A stretch of DNA of 64,000 bases, taken from the NCBI RefSeq assembly GCF_044377145.1, contig NZ_JBILJQ010000004.1, positions 62,001 through 126,000 on the forward strand, read 5' to 3'. This document shows positions 8,202-16,337 of the stretch, piece by piece; position 1 is the first letter of the stretch, and every line of letters begins with the position of its first letter. The translations under genes and the position numbers were made by a program. The notes below the pieces were generated by a model. That model was not told where the DNA came from, searched no databases, and worked only from the letters and a program-made list of their open reading frames with translations. The DNA comes from Aquimonas sp044377145. Its GTDB lineage: Bacteria; Pseudomonadota; Gammaproteobacteria; Xanthomonadales; Xanthomonadaceae.

Positions 8202-10100
8202 ATGACCGCTGACAACACCGCCGCCTCCGCGGCTGGCATCCGTTTTGCCGACCTCGGGCTGTCGCCCGCCCTGCTCGAAGCCATCACCTCGGTTGGCTAC
8301 GAAACCCCCTCGCCGATCCAGGCCGCAACCATTCCGCCGCTGCTGGCCGGCAAGGACGTGCTGGGCATGGCCCAGACCGGCACCGGCAAGACGGCCGCCT
8401 TCGCCCTGCCGATCCTGTCGCGCATCAACATCGCGCAGAAGGCGCCGCAGGCGATCGTGCTGGCGCCCACCCGCGAGCTGGCGATCCAGGTCGCCGAAGC
8501 CTTCCAGCGCTATGCCGCCCATATCCCCGGCTTTCACGTGCTGCCGATCTACGGCGGCCAGGGCTACCAGCCGCAGCTGACCGGCTTGAAGCGCGGCGCA
8601 CACGTCGTCGTCGGCACTCCCGGCCGCGTGATCGACCATCTGGAGCGCGGCTCGCTGGATCTCTCCGCGCTGAAGTGGGTGGTGCTCGACGAAGCCGATG
8701 AAATGCTGCGCATGGGTTTCATCGACGATGTCGAGAGCATCCTCAAGAAGACCCCGGCCAGCCGCCAGGTCGCGCTGTTCTCGGCGACCATGCCGCCGCG
8801 CATCCGCGCCATCGCCCAGACCCATCTGCGCGACCCGCAGGAGGTCACCATCGCCTCCAAGACCACCACGGCGAAGAACATTCGCCAGCGCTTCTGGCTG
8901 GTCAGCGGCATGCACAAACTCGATGCGCTGACCCGCATCCTCGAAGCCGAACCCTACGAGGCCATGCTGGTGTTTGCCCGCACCAAGCAGGCCACCGAAG
9001 AGCTGGCGCAGAAGCTGTCCGCGCGCGGCATCGCCGCCGCGGCGCTCAACGGCGACGTGGCTCAGGCGGTGCGTGAGCGCACCGTGCAGCGGCTGAAGGA
9101 CGGCGATCTCGACCTGATCGTCGCCACCGACGTCGCCGCCCGCGGCCTCGATGTCGAGCGCATCAGCCACGTGCTGAACTACGACATTCCGCACGACACC
9201 GAAAGCTATGTGCACCGGATCGGCCGCACCGGCCGCGCCGGCCGCAGCGGTGAGGCGATCCTGTTCGTCGCCCCGCGCGAGCGTCACCTGCTGCGCACCA
9301 TCGAGCGCGCCACCCGGCAGCCGATCGAGCCGATGTCCCTGCCCTCGGTGGAAACCGTCAACGAGCAGCGCATGAGCCGGTTCCGTCAGCAGATCCTCGA
9401 TGCGACCGCGGATCCCAAGGCCGAGCAGTACCGCCAGATCATCGAGCGTATTGAAGCCGAGCAGAACATTCCGGCCATCGAGATCGCCGCGGCGCTGGCG
9501 CGCCTGCTGCAGGGCGATACGCCCCTGCTGCTGCCGCCAGACCCGCCGGCCATGCGCGAGCAGCGCGAAGGCCGCGAGATGGGCGAGCGCAAGAGTTTTG
9601 ACCGCGCCGAGCGCGGCGAGCGCCCGGAACGTGCGCCGCGTCCCGAGCGCCCGGCTGCACGCGAAGTGCCCAGCGACTTCGCATTCGAGACCTTTCGCGT
9701 AGACGTTGGCCATGTCCACGGCGTCAAGCCGGGCAACCTGGTCGGCGCGATCGCGAATGAGGCCGGGATCGAGTCCAAGCACATCGGCCGCATCGACATC
9801 CGCGGTGATCACAGCCTGATCGATCTACCGGAAGGCATGCCGGAAGATCTGATGACCCATCTGCAGCAGGTGTGGGTGGCCGGCCAGCGCCTGCGCATTC
9901 GCCACGCCTCGGCGCAGGACAAGGCCGCCAAGCCGGCCTTCGTGCCGCGCAGCGACGGCCCGCGCAAGCCGCGCCCCGCGGGTGCCGGCTTCGATCGCAG
10001 TGATGCGCCGCGCAAACCGCGTCCGGCGGGCGGCGGCTTCGATCGCGCGCCGGGTGCAGGTGCTCCGCCCAAGCGTCGCGGCCCGCCGCCGCGCGGCTGA
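8202..10100 (+). CDS. deaD: ATP-dependent DEAD-box RNA helicase DeaD/CsdA
   Basis: A 632-residue RNA helicase that remodels structured RNA in ribosome assembly and mRNA decay, typically important in the cold. All core motifs are present: Q-motif region (ETPSPIQAATIP), Walker A AQTGTGKT, PTRELA, GTPGR, DEAD within VVLDEADEML, SAT, and the C-terminal RecA motifs (DVAARGLD, HRIGRTGRAGR). After a charged linker (~450-485) comes a DbpA-type RNA-binding domain (FRVDVGHVHGVKPGNLVGAI), as in CsdA. The tail has near-repeats of a (K/R)PRPAG.GFDR unit and ends in an RG-rich stretch. ATG 8202 has GGAG 7 nt upstream. The length is close to E. coli CsdA. Confidence 0.93.
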   Translation: MTADNTAASAAGIRFADLGLSPALLEAITSVGYETPSPIQAATIPPLLAGKDVLGMAQTGTGKTAAFALPILSRINIAQKAPQAIVLAPTRELAIQVAEAFQRYAAHIPGFHVLPIYGGQGYQPQLTGLKRGAHVVVGTPGRVIDHLERGSLDLSALKWVVLDEADEMLRMGFIDDVESILKKTPASRQVALFSATMPPRIRAIAQTHLRDPQEVTIASKTTTAKNIRQRFWLVSGMHKLDALTRILEAEPYEAMLVFARTKQATEELAQKLSARGIAAAALNGDVAQAVRERTVQRLKDGDLDLIVATDVAARGLDVERISHVLNYDIPHDTESYVHRIGRTGRAGRSGEAILFVAPRERHLLRTIERATRQPIEPMSLPSVETVNEQRMSRFRQQILDATADPKAEQYRQIIERIEAEQNIPAIEIAAALARLLQGDTPLLLPPDPPAMREQREGREMGERKSFDRAERGERPERAPRPERPAAREVPSDFAFETFRVDVGHVHGVKPGNLVGAIANEAGIESKHIGRIDIRGDHSLIDLPEGMPEDLMTHLQQVWVAGQRLRIRHASAQDKAAKPAFVPRSDGPRKPRPAGAGFDRSDAPRKPRPAGGGFDRAPGAGAPPKRRGPPPRG

Positions 10101-10151
10101 CTCGCTGTGCAGGTCGGCAGCTGAAGCAGCCGACCGCCGAGTGAATCCACG

Positions 10152-10180
10152 ATCCCCGCTCCGGCGGGGATTGTGCTTTC
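10152..10180 (+). terminator. Candidate intrinsic terminator after deaD
   Basis: ATCCCCGC / GCGGGGAT form an 8-bp stem (10152-10159 and 10164-10171) with a TCCG loop, 52 bp after the deaD stop. The following tract is only moderately T-rich (TGTGCTTTC), so efficiency may be limited. Confidence 0.45.
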
Positions 10181-10376
10181 TGCGCCTCGCAGTCGCGGCG
10201 CCGATGAGTGCTTGGTTCGGCGGCAGGTCGATGCGCAGCGCTGCATGCGCGCGAGGAACGCGGGCAAGCGCCCGCCCGTGGCTCGCATCGCGTCCGACGG
10301 CCGTTTGCCGCAACGCACAATGCCAAGCCCGGCGCCGACCGCGACAATCCACCGCCAGCGCATGCGAAGGTGGTCC

Positions 10377-11411
10377 GTGAAAGGCAAGGTGACTTCGTTT
10401 GATATCGCGCACATGGCCGGCGTCAGCCAGCCCACCGTGTCCCGTGCATTGCGCGACAGCCCACTGGTGAATGCTGAAACCCGCAAGCGGGTGAAGGCGA
10501 TTGCTGCGCAGCTGAACTACAAGGTCGACAAGAACGCGTCCAATCTGCGCACCCAGCACGCTGGCACGCTGGCGCTGCTGCTGTTCGAGGACACCACCGC
10601 CGACGACTCGCAGATCAATCCGTTCTTCCACGCCATGTTGGCCTCGATCACCCGCGCCTGCGGTGCGCGCGGCTTCGATCTACTGGTGTCGTTCCAGCAG
10701 ATGTCGCGCGACTGGCATGCCGACTATGAAGACAGCAAGAAGGCCGATGGGCTGATCCTGCTCGGCTACGGCGACTACGAGGCCTACCGGCAGAAGCTCG
10801 ACCGGCTGGTCGCCCAAGGCACCCACTTCGTGCGCTGGGGCGCGGTGCAGGCGGGTCAGCCGGGGGTGTCGATCGGCAGCGATAACTTGAGCGGCGGCGA
10901 ACTGGCGACCCGCCATCTGATCGCCCAGGGCCACAGCCGCATCGCCTTTCTCGGCGATGCGTCGCCGCACTACCCCGAATTCGAGGCGCGTCACCGCGGC
11001 TATGCGCGGGCGATGCGAGCGGCAGGCTTGTCCGCCAGCAAACGTTTGCGCGTGGATGCGCTGTCGAGCGAAGCCGAAGGCCACGCCGCGGCAACTCAAC
11101 TGCTCGATCGCGGCGAGGCTTTCGATGCGATCTTCGCTGCGTCTGACTTGATCGCCCTCGGCGCAATGCAGGCGCTGTCCGAACGCGGCCTGCACGTGCC
11201 TGAAGACGTGGCCGTTGCCGGCTTCGATGACATACCGATGGCGCGGCTGGCCCAGCCCGCGCTGACCACGGTCCAACAGGACACCCGCGGTGCCGGCGAG
11301 GTGCTGGTGGGAAGCCTGATCGAGCTGATCGCCGGCCGCACGGCCGAGAGTCGAACTTTGCCGACTCGGTTGGCAGTGCGGCGTTCCTGCGGAGCGAGTG
11401 GCGGGGAGTAG
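10377..11411 (+). CDS. LacI-family transcriptional regulator
   Basis: A 344-residue regulator from the preferred GTG start. The N-terminal helix-turn-helix is SFDIAHMAGVSQPTVSRAL, followed by the hinge helix KNASNLR. The rest is a periplasmic-binding-protein-like effector domain with the usual landmarks (DGLILLGYG, GHSRIAFLGD, FDAIFAASDLIALGAM, DVAVAGFDDIPMA). GTG 10377 is chosen over ATG 10362 because GAAGGTGG lies 4-11 nt before it and the protein then opens VKGKVTSFDIA, like its relatives. No sugar transporter or catabolic gene adjoins it, so the effector cannot be inferred; it may act at a distance. Confidence 0.88.
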   Translation: MKGKVTSFDIAHMAGVSQPTVSRALRDSPLVNAETRKRVKAIAAQLNYKVDKNASNLRTQHAGTLALLLFEDTTADDSQINPFFHAMLASITRACGARGFDLLVSFQQMSRDWHADYEDSKKADGLILLGYGDYEAYRQKLDRLVAQGTHFVRWGAVQAGQPGVSIGSDNLSGGELATRHLIAQGHSRIAFLGDASPHYPEFEARHRGYARAMRAAGLSASKRLRVDALSSEAEGHAAATQLLDRGEAFDAIFAASDLIALGAMQALSERGLHVPEDVAVAGFDDIPMARLAQPALTTVQQDTRGAGEVLVGSLIELIAGRTAESRTLPTRLAVRRSCGASGGE

Positions 11412-11560
11412 CAGGGTTCGACCTTGGGCGCACCCGCCATTGGAAGGCGCACCGAGGGGCGAATGCAGTGGCGTGACGAGCGCCTCCGTGGAGACCGTGT
11501 GCGAACATCGCCAACACGCCATCTCCACCGCCTGCAGACACTCGACTGGACCCGCCCCAC

Positions 11561-12157
11561 ATGGCCACCCTGCCCACCCTGCGTGGCGAACACATCGCGC
11601 TTCGGCAGCCGCGTGGTGACGATCTCGATGACCTGTTCGCGCTGTTCGGCAACGCCGATGTCACCCGCTACTGGAGCCACGGGCCGTGGACCGCTCGCCG
11701 CCAGGCCGAAACCTATCTGCGTGACATCCATGCTGGCGCAAGTAGTGGCCAATTGCTGCAGTGGGCGCTGACCCTGCCGGCGCATGACCGGCTGCTCGGA
11801 ACTGTCACCCTGTACGGCTTCGCCCGTGACCACGCGCGCTGCGAGATCGGCTTCGCCCTGCATCCTGGGCACTGGGGCCAGGGCCTGGCGCGCGATGCAG
11901 TGCACACCGCCATCGCGCACGCCCTCGGCAGCTTGGCGATCCAACGTATCGAAGCCGATGTCGACCCCGCCAACCACAGCAGCCTGCGCCTGCTGGAGTC
12001 GCTGGGCTTCGTCCGTGAAGGTCTGGCGCGCGAGCGCTACCGGCTGGGCGGCGGCACCCAGGACAGCGTGATGCTGGGCTTGCTGTCGCGCGAGTACATC
12101 GCCGAGCGACCGATTGCCCCAAGGTTGGCCGAGCAGACTTCGCCGTTCAGTCGCTGA
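11561..12157 (+). CDS. GNAT-family N-acetyltransferase (RimJ/RimL-like)
   Basis: A 198-residue acetyl-CoA-dependent acetyltransferase. The opening LRGEHIALRQPRGDDLDDLF is typical of the RimJ/RimL group. Motif A, which binds the acetyl-CoA pyrophosphate, is GHWGQGLARDAVHTAI. The RIEADVDPANHSSLRLLESLGF segment is the conserved motif B region. The acceptor could be a ribosomal protein N-terminus, an antibiotic or a small amine; the sequence alone does not decide. The ATG has no strong Shine-Dalgarno sequence. Confidence 0.85.
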   Translation: MATLPTLRGEHIALRQPRGDDLDDLFALFGNADVTRYWSHGPWTARRQAETYLRDIHAGASSGQLLQWALTLPAHDRLLGTVTLYGFARDHARCEIGFALHPGHWGQGLARDAVHTAIAHALGSLAIQRIEADVDPANHSSLRLLESLGFVREGLARERYRLGGGTQDSVMLGLLSREYIAERPIAPRLAEQTSPFSR

Positions 12158-12241
12158 AGACGTGGATCCGACGCGGTGGCGTTCACGCCGAAGCGCCGCG
12201 CAAGGCATCATTCGCGTTCCATCACTGCGCTGACTCCCCCA

Positions 12242-13111
12242 ATGCCCCGCATCGCCATCGCTTCGGCCACGGCCGCCATTGAACTCGACGAAGACCTGCC
12301 GCCGCTGCGCGAGGCGCTGGATCGAGCCGGCATCGCGCACGAGACCCTGTCCTGGGATGACACGACGGTTTCGTGGTCGCGCTTCGATGCGGTGCTGCTG
12401 CGCTCGACCTGGGACTACACCCAGCGGCTGCCGGAGTTCCTCCTCTGGTGCGAGCGGGTGTCGGCGCAGACCCGCTTGATCAATCCGTTCGAGGTGGTGC
12501 GGTGGAACACCGACAAGCGCTACCTCGGCGAACTGGCGAAGAAAGGCGTGCCGGCGATCGAGAGCTTCTACATCGCCCCGGGCGAGCCGGCGGACGGCTT
12601 TCCGCAGTGGCCGGAGTTCGTGGCCAAACCCACCGTGGGCGCAGGCTCGCGCGATACCCAGCGCTACAGCGGAGCGGAGCGTGGACCCGCCGCGCAGCAC
12701 ATCGAACGCCTGTTGAGCCAGGGCCGCCATGTGCTGGTGCAGCCCTATCTGGCCCAGGTCGACAGCGCCGGCGAAACCGCCCTCTTGTTCTTCGGCGGCA
12801 AGTTCTCGCACGCGATCCGCAAGGGCCCGCTGCTGAAGCGCGGCGAGGGTCCGACCCGCGCACTGTTCGCGCCTGAGCACATCACCGCGCGCGAGCCCTC
12901 GGCGCAGGAAATGGCGACTGCTCGCCAGGTGTTGTCAGCATTGCCGTTCGGCCCGCTGCTGTATGCGCGCGTCGACCTGCTGCCCTCGCCCAAGGGCCCC
13001 CAGCTGCTGGAGCTGGAGCTGACCGAGCCCTCGCTGTTCTTCGTCACCGCAGCGGGCGCGGCTGACCGCTTCGTGCTGGCCCTGCGCGAGCGGATTGCTG
13101 CGCGCGTCTGA
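12242..13111 (+). CDS. ATP-grasp domain protein (glutathione-synthetase/RimK-like)
   Basis: A 289-residue protein that looks like a cytosolic ATP-grasp ligase. Landmarks are an N-terminal Rossmann-like part with LLRSTWDYTQRLPEF, the nucleotide-binding segment (WPEFVAKPTVGAGSRDT) with its presumed ATP-contacting lysine, the hinge region LVQPYLAQVDSAGE, and the metal-binding acidic end ARVDLLPS...LLELELTEPSLFF. Such enzymes join an acyl phosphate to an amine or thiol nucleophile. It resembles proteins often labelled glutathione synthetase-like, but the substrate is not determined. ATG 12242 is the first methionine that fits the fold; an upstream GTG at 12176 is less likely. A probable terminator follows at 13214-13244. 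Confidence 0.8.
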   Translation: MPRIAIASATAAIELDEDLPPLREALDRAGIAHETLSWDDTTVSWSRFDAVLLRSTWDYTQRLPEFLLWCERVSAQTRLINPFEVVRWNTDKRYLGELAKKGVPAIESFYIAPGEPADGFPQWPEFVAKPTVGAGSRDTQRYSGAERGPAAQHIERLLSQGRHVLVQPYLAQVDSAGETALLFFGGKFSHAIRKGPLLKRGEGPTRALFAPEHITAREPSAQEMATARQVLSALPFGPLLYARVDLLPSPKGPQLLELELTEPSLFFVTAAGAADRFVLALRERIAARV

Positions 13112-13213
13112 GTCGTTCCCGTTGGTTGGCGCCCGTGCGGTTTCGCCGGGCGATGCCGGCTGCGACGTTTTGACGCCAGCCTGCCGTCGAAACTGGTATC
13201 GAGTAGGTATTCC

Positions 13214-13244
13214 AAACCCCCGCAGGTAGAATCGCGGGGTTTTT
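13214..13244 (+). terminator. Probable intrinsic terminator between the ATP-grasp gene and etfB
   Basis: CCCCGC (13218-13223) pairs with GCGGGG (13234-13239). AAA/TTT pairs extend the stem past one bulged C, and T5 follows at 13240-13244. The 10-nt loop contains TAGAAT (13227-13232), which could also be the -10 of etfBA; no matching -35 was found at the right distance. Confidence 0.55.
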
Positions 13245-13280
13245 CACCCCCTTTCCCTCGACAGCAGGAACCCCCGCCCG

Positions 13281-14027
13281 ATGAAGATCTTGGTCGGCTA
13301 CAAGCGCGTTGTGGATTACAACGTGCGCATCCAGGTCAAGCCCGATGGCAGCGGCGTCGTCACCGACGGCGTCAAGCTCTCACCCAATCCGTTTGATGAG
13401 ATCGCGCTGGAAGAAGCACTGCGCCTGCGCGAGAAGGGCGTGGCCACCGAGGTGATCGTCGCCACGATTGCCCCTGCCGATGCCCAGGCGCATCTGCGCA
13501 ACGGCCTGGCGATGGGCGCCAATCGCGCCCTGCACGTGGTCAGCGACCAACCGGTGTCGCCGCTGGAAGCCGCCAAGGTGTTGCTGAAGCTGATCGAGAA
13601 GGAGCAGCCCGACATCGTGCTGCTGGGTAAGCAGGCGATCGACGACGACGCCAACCAGACCGGGCAGATCCTCGCCACGCTGTGGGGCCGCCCGCAGGCG
13701 ACCTTCGCCAGCGCGGTTGAAGTCGCTGATGGCGCCGCCACCGTCACGCGCGAAGTCGATGCCGGTCTCGAGGTACTGAAGGTGCAGCTGCCGGCGGTGA
13801 TCACTGTCGATCTGCGTCTGAACGAGCCGCGCTTCATCAAGCTGCCGGACATCATGAAGGCCAAGAGCAAGCCGCTGGAAACCCTGCAGCTGGCCGACCT
13901 CGGCGTCACGCTCGGCGGTGGCCTCAAGACCGTCAGCTACGCACCGCCCGCCAAGCGCTCGAAGGGCGTGATGGTGAAGGACGTCGGCGAACTCGTCGCC
14001 GCGCTCAAGGCCAAGGGCCTGGCTTGA
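13281..14027 (+). CDS. etfB: Electron transfer flavoprotein, beta subunit
   Basis: A 248-residue ETF beta subunit. With EtfA it takes electrons from acyl-CoA and other flavoprotein dehydrogenases and passes them to ETF:quinone oxidoreductase. The start MKILVGYKRVVDYNVRIQVK and the AMP-site segment (LLGKQAIDDDANQTGQ) are the family hallmarks. The length is standard. etfA follows after 26 bp in the same operon. Confidence 0.95.
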   Translation: MKILVGYKRVVDYNVRIQVKPDGSGVVTDGVKLSPNPFDEIALEEALRLREKGVATEVIVATIAPADAQAHLRNGLAMGANRALHVVSDQPVSPLEAAKVLLKLIEKEQPDIVLLGKQAIDDDANQTGQILATLWGRPQATFASAVEVADGAATVTREVDAGLEVLKVQLPAVITVDLRLNEPRFIKLPDIMKAKSKPLETLQLADLGVTLGGGLKTVSYAPPAKRSKGVMVKDVGELVAALKAKGLA

Positions 14028-14053
14028 CGCCGGCCGCACAGGAGATCACACCC

Positions 14054-14992
14054 ATGAGCAAGATCCTGATCGTTGCCGATCATCTGAACGGCCAGTTGAA
14101 CGGCGCCGTCGCGCGCTGCGTGACCGCCGCGCGCGCCATTGACGGCGCCGAGATCCACATCGTCGTGCTGGCAGCGGACCCAGCGCCGCTGGCCGCGCAG
14201 GCGGCCGCCATTGAGGGCGTGGCCAAGGTGCTCACGGTCGCGAACGCCGCGTTCGCGCATCTGATCGCACAGCAGGTCGCGCCCGCCATGGCCCAGATCG
14301 CCACCGGCTACAGCCACGTGTTCGGCCCCAGCAGCAGCTTCGGCAAGGACGTGATGCCCGCCATCGCCGCCCTGCTCGACGCGCCGCAGGTGTCCGACCT
14401 GATGAGCGTCGAGAGCAGCCACCGCTTCACCCGGCCGATCTATGCCGGCAACGCGATCATCACGGTCGAAGCACCGGCCGACAAAACCGTGGTTGCCACG
14501 GTGCGTTCGGCCTCGTGGCCGGCCACCGGCAACGGCGGCGCAGCGTCGATTGAAACCGTCAGCGTCGAGGCCACCCTGCCCAACCACACCCAGTTCGTTG
14601 AACTCAAACAGGGCAGCTCCGATCGCCCGGACCTGCAGGCGGCCGCGAAGGTTGTCTCCGGCGGGCGCGCGCTCGGCTCGGCCGAGGCGTTCTCGATCAT
14701 CTACAGCCTGGCCGACAAGATGGGCGCGGCGGTTGGCGCTTCACGTGCTGCCGTCGACGCCGGCTACGTGCCGAACGAGCTGCAGGTCGGCCAGACCGGC
14801 AAGATCATCGCGCCAGAGCTGTACATCGCCTGCGGTATCTCGGGTGCGATCCAGCACCTGACCGGCATCAAGGACGCCGGCACCATCGTTGCCATCAACA
14901 AGGACAGCGAGGCGCCGATCTTCGAAGTGGCTGACTTTGGCCTGGTCGGCGACCTGTTCACCCTGGTGCCGGAGCTTGAAAAAGCCCTGTAG
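14054..14992 (+). CDS. etfA: Electron transfer flavoprotein, alpha subunit
   Basis: A 312-residue FAD-binding subunit of ETF. The C-terminal FAD domain is clear: SGGRALGSAEAF, GASRAAVDAGYVPNELQVGQ, TGKIIAPELYIACGISGAIQ and the end segment INKDSEAPIFEVADFG. ATG 14054 has AGGAG about 9 nt upstream; in-frame codons exist before it but overlap the end of etfB. A strong terminator at 15016-15048 closes the etfBA operon. Confidence 0.95.
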   Translation: MSKILIVADHLNGQLNGAVARCVTAARAIDGAEIHIVVLAADPAPLAAQAAAIEGVAKVLTVANAAFAHLIAQQVAPAMAQIATGYSHVFGPSSSFGKDVMPAIAALLDAPQVSDLMSVESSHRFTRPIYAGNAIITVEAPADKTVVATVRSASWPATGNGGAASIETVSVEATLPNHTQFVELKQGSSDRPDLQAAAKVVSGGRALGSAEAFSIIYSLADKMGAAVGASRAAVDAGYVPNELQVGQTGKIIAPELYIACGISGAIQHLTGIKDAGTIVAINKDSEAPIFEVADFGLVGDLFTLVPELEKAL

Positions 14993-15015
14993 TTCGAGGC
15001 GCATGGGGCTCAAGT

Positions 15016-15048
15016 ACACGGCGGCCTTGTGCCGCCGTGTGTTTTTTT
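15016..15048 (+). terminator. Strong intrinsic terminator of etfBA
   Basis: A perfect 10-bp GC-rich stem (ACACGGCGGC and complement), a 5-nt CTTGT loop and then G plus seven T residues, 24 bp after the etfA stop. The remaining ~270 bp up to the next gene hold no recognisable feature apart from that gene's ribosome binding site. Confidence 0.92.
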
Positions 15049-15317
15049 GGGGGGCAGCTGTCGCGGCGGCAAGCCGACCGAACAGCTACGATTCTCGCTT
15101 CCGCACCACCGCCGATCTCAAACTCTTGGCCGGTGGCGCGCGCTCATGCCATCGGGAACACCGGCGTGAGATCTCTGTCAGACGCCAGGCGTCGCTCGCA
15201 GGCCCTGCGCAGATCTGCATTTACTGCCTTATGATCGACAGTGACACCACCGAACAGTCACATTTTTGGTCCGCCTGGGTCTACTGCCGGCTTCACCACT
15301 TTCAATGACGGGAGAAC

Positions 15318-16151
15318 ATGATGAGAGCACTCTTGGGTTTGTGTTTTGCTTGCGCGCTGCTGCTGGCGTCGACCTTTGGCATGACGGCCGCCATAGCCTC
15401 CGATGACAGTAACGCGCTGTATGTCAGCGGGATCATCGAAGTCGATGCCACCGGCAAGGTCGAGACTGTACGTGTGACCTCAAGCCCGCTACGGCCCGAG
15501 ATGGAGCAACGCGTGCTTGAGGCGGTTCGCGGCTGGACTTTCAATCCGTTCGAGGTCGATGGCGTGGCACGGCGCATTCGCACTTCGATGGACCTGCGGC
15601 TTGAGCTGGTCAAGCGCGAGCAGGGCCATGTACTGGAATTCGCGGAGACCCGTTTCGGCCAACCGGTGCTGATAGCTTCGCGGGCGCCGAGATATCCTTC
15701 AATCCACCTGGAGCGGCGCTTGGGCGCAAGCCTGCTGATGGCGATCACCGTTGAGGACGATGGTAGCGTCAGCTCGGCGGAACCGGTGCGCGGGCAGATC
15801 ATCGGCGCGCGGCTGGGCGGCGAGAACGACATCAGACAAGCGCTGAAGCCGTTTGCACAGTCAGCCCGAAACGCGATGCTGGCGTGGCGCTACGACTTTC
15901 TGGAGCCGGTAAGCAACGGCGAGAAGCGTCGTTTCCTGGTGCCAATCAAGTACACGCTCAGCGGTCCCGGGATGACCGCATCGCAGCACGTTTCGGAGCC
16001 CGTCCTGTTCGAGAATGCCGCCGCGCTCGACGATGCACTGGACAATCTGCTGGCGCAGCAGGGAGCCTCCGGCGATCAATCTGCAGCCACTCCGCTGCAG
16101 CCGGGCCTCACCCTGCGTGAGGATGCAGAGATCAGCGGGCTGGCGCTGTGA
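15318..16151 (+). CDS. Secreted protein with two TonB C-terminal-like domains, unknown function
   Basis: A 277-residue protein with a clear signal peptide (about residues 1-28, ending AAIAS). The first mature region, ALYVSGIIEVDATGKVETV to about residue 95, has the beta-strand pattern and 'VLEAVRGWTFNPFEVDG' of a TonB C-terminal-like domain. A second such stretch starts at 'YPSIHLERRLGASLLMAITV' with 'DDGSVSSAEPV'. There is no N-terminal membrane anchor or proline-rich spacer, so it is not a working TonB energy transducer. It is probably a periplasmic protein using the same fold for protein contacts. GGAG is 6 nt before the second methionine (15321) and 3 nt before the first (15318), so 15321 may be the true start. 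Confidence 0.6.
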   Translation: MMRALLGLCFACALLLASTFGMTAAIASDDSNALYVSGIIEVDATGKVETVRVTSSPLRPEMEQRVLEAVRGWTFNPFEVDGVARRIRTSMDLRLELVKREQGHVLEFAETRFGQPVLIASRAPRYPSIHLERRLGASLLMAITVEDDGSVSSAEPVRGQIIGARLGGENDIRQALKPFAQSARNAMLAWRYDFLEPVSNGEKRRFLVPIKYTLSGPGMTASQHVSEPVLFENAAALDDALDNLLAQQGASGDQSAATPLQPGLTLREDAEISGLAL

Positions 16152-16204
16152 CCGGATGATCCAAGACCGTTGACCCACCTGGGTCGGCGGATCCTTTGCC
16201 AAGC

Positions 16205-16222
16205 GGCGGCCTTCTGGCCGCC
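16205..16222. terminator. Possible hairpin terminator between convergent genes
   Basis: GGCGGCC (16205-16211) and GGCCGCC (16216-16222) form a perfect 7-bp stem with a TTCT loop. A weak T-tract (CTTTT) lies 8 nt downstream on the plus strand. The next gene ends at 16338 from the other side, so it may serve both. Confidence 0.4.
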
Positions 16223-16337
16223 ACTTGCGCTTTTGCGGGCTTGAACGGCGCGCAAGCGCGTCCTACACACCGCGAATCAGCTAGTCCGACCTCTGCACGA
16301 ATCATGTCGCGGTGTCGACCGAGGCTTCGCTGCCAGA

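Noticed and set aside
8004..9812. 602-codon minus-strand open frame opposite deaD
   Set aside because: Antisense of a conserved helicase; no motifs.
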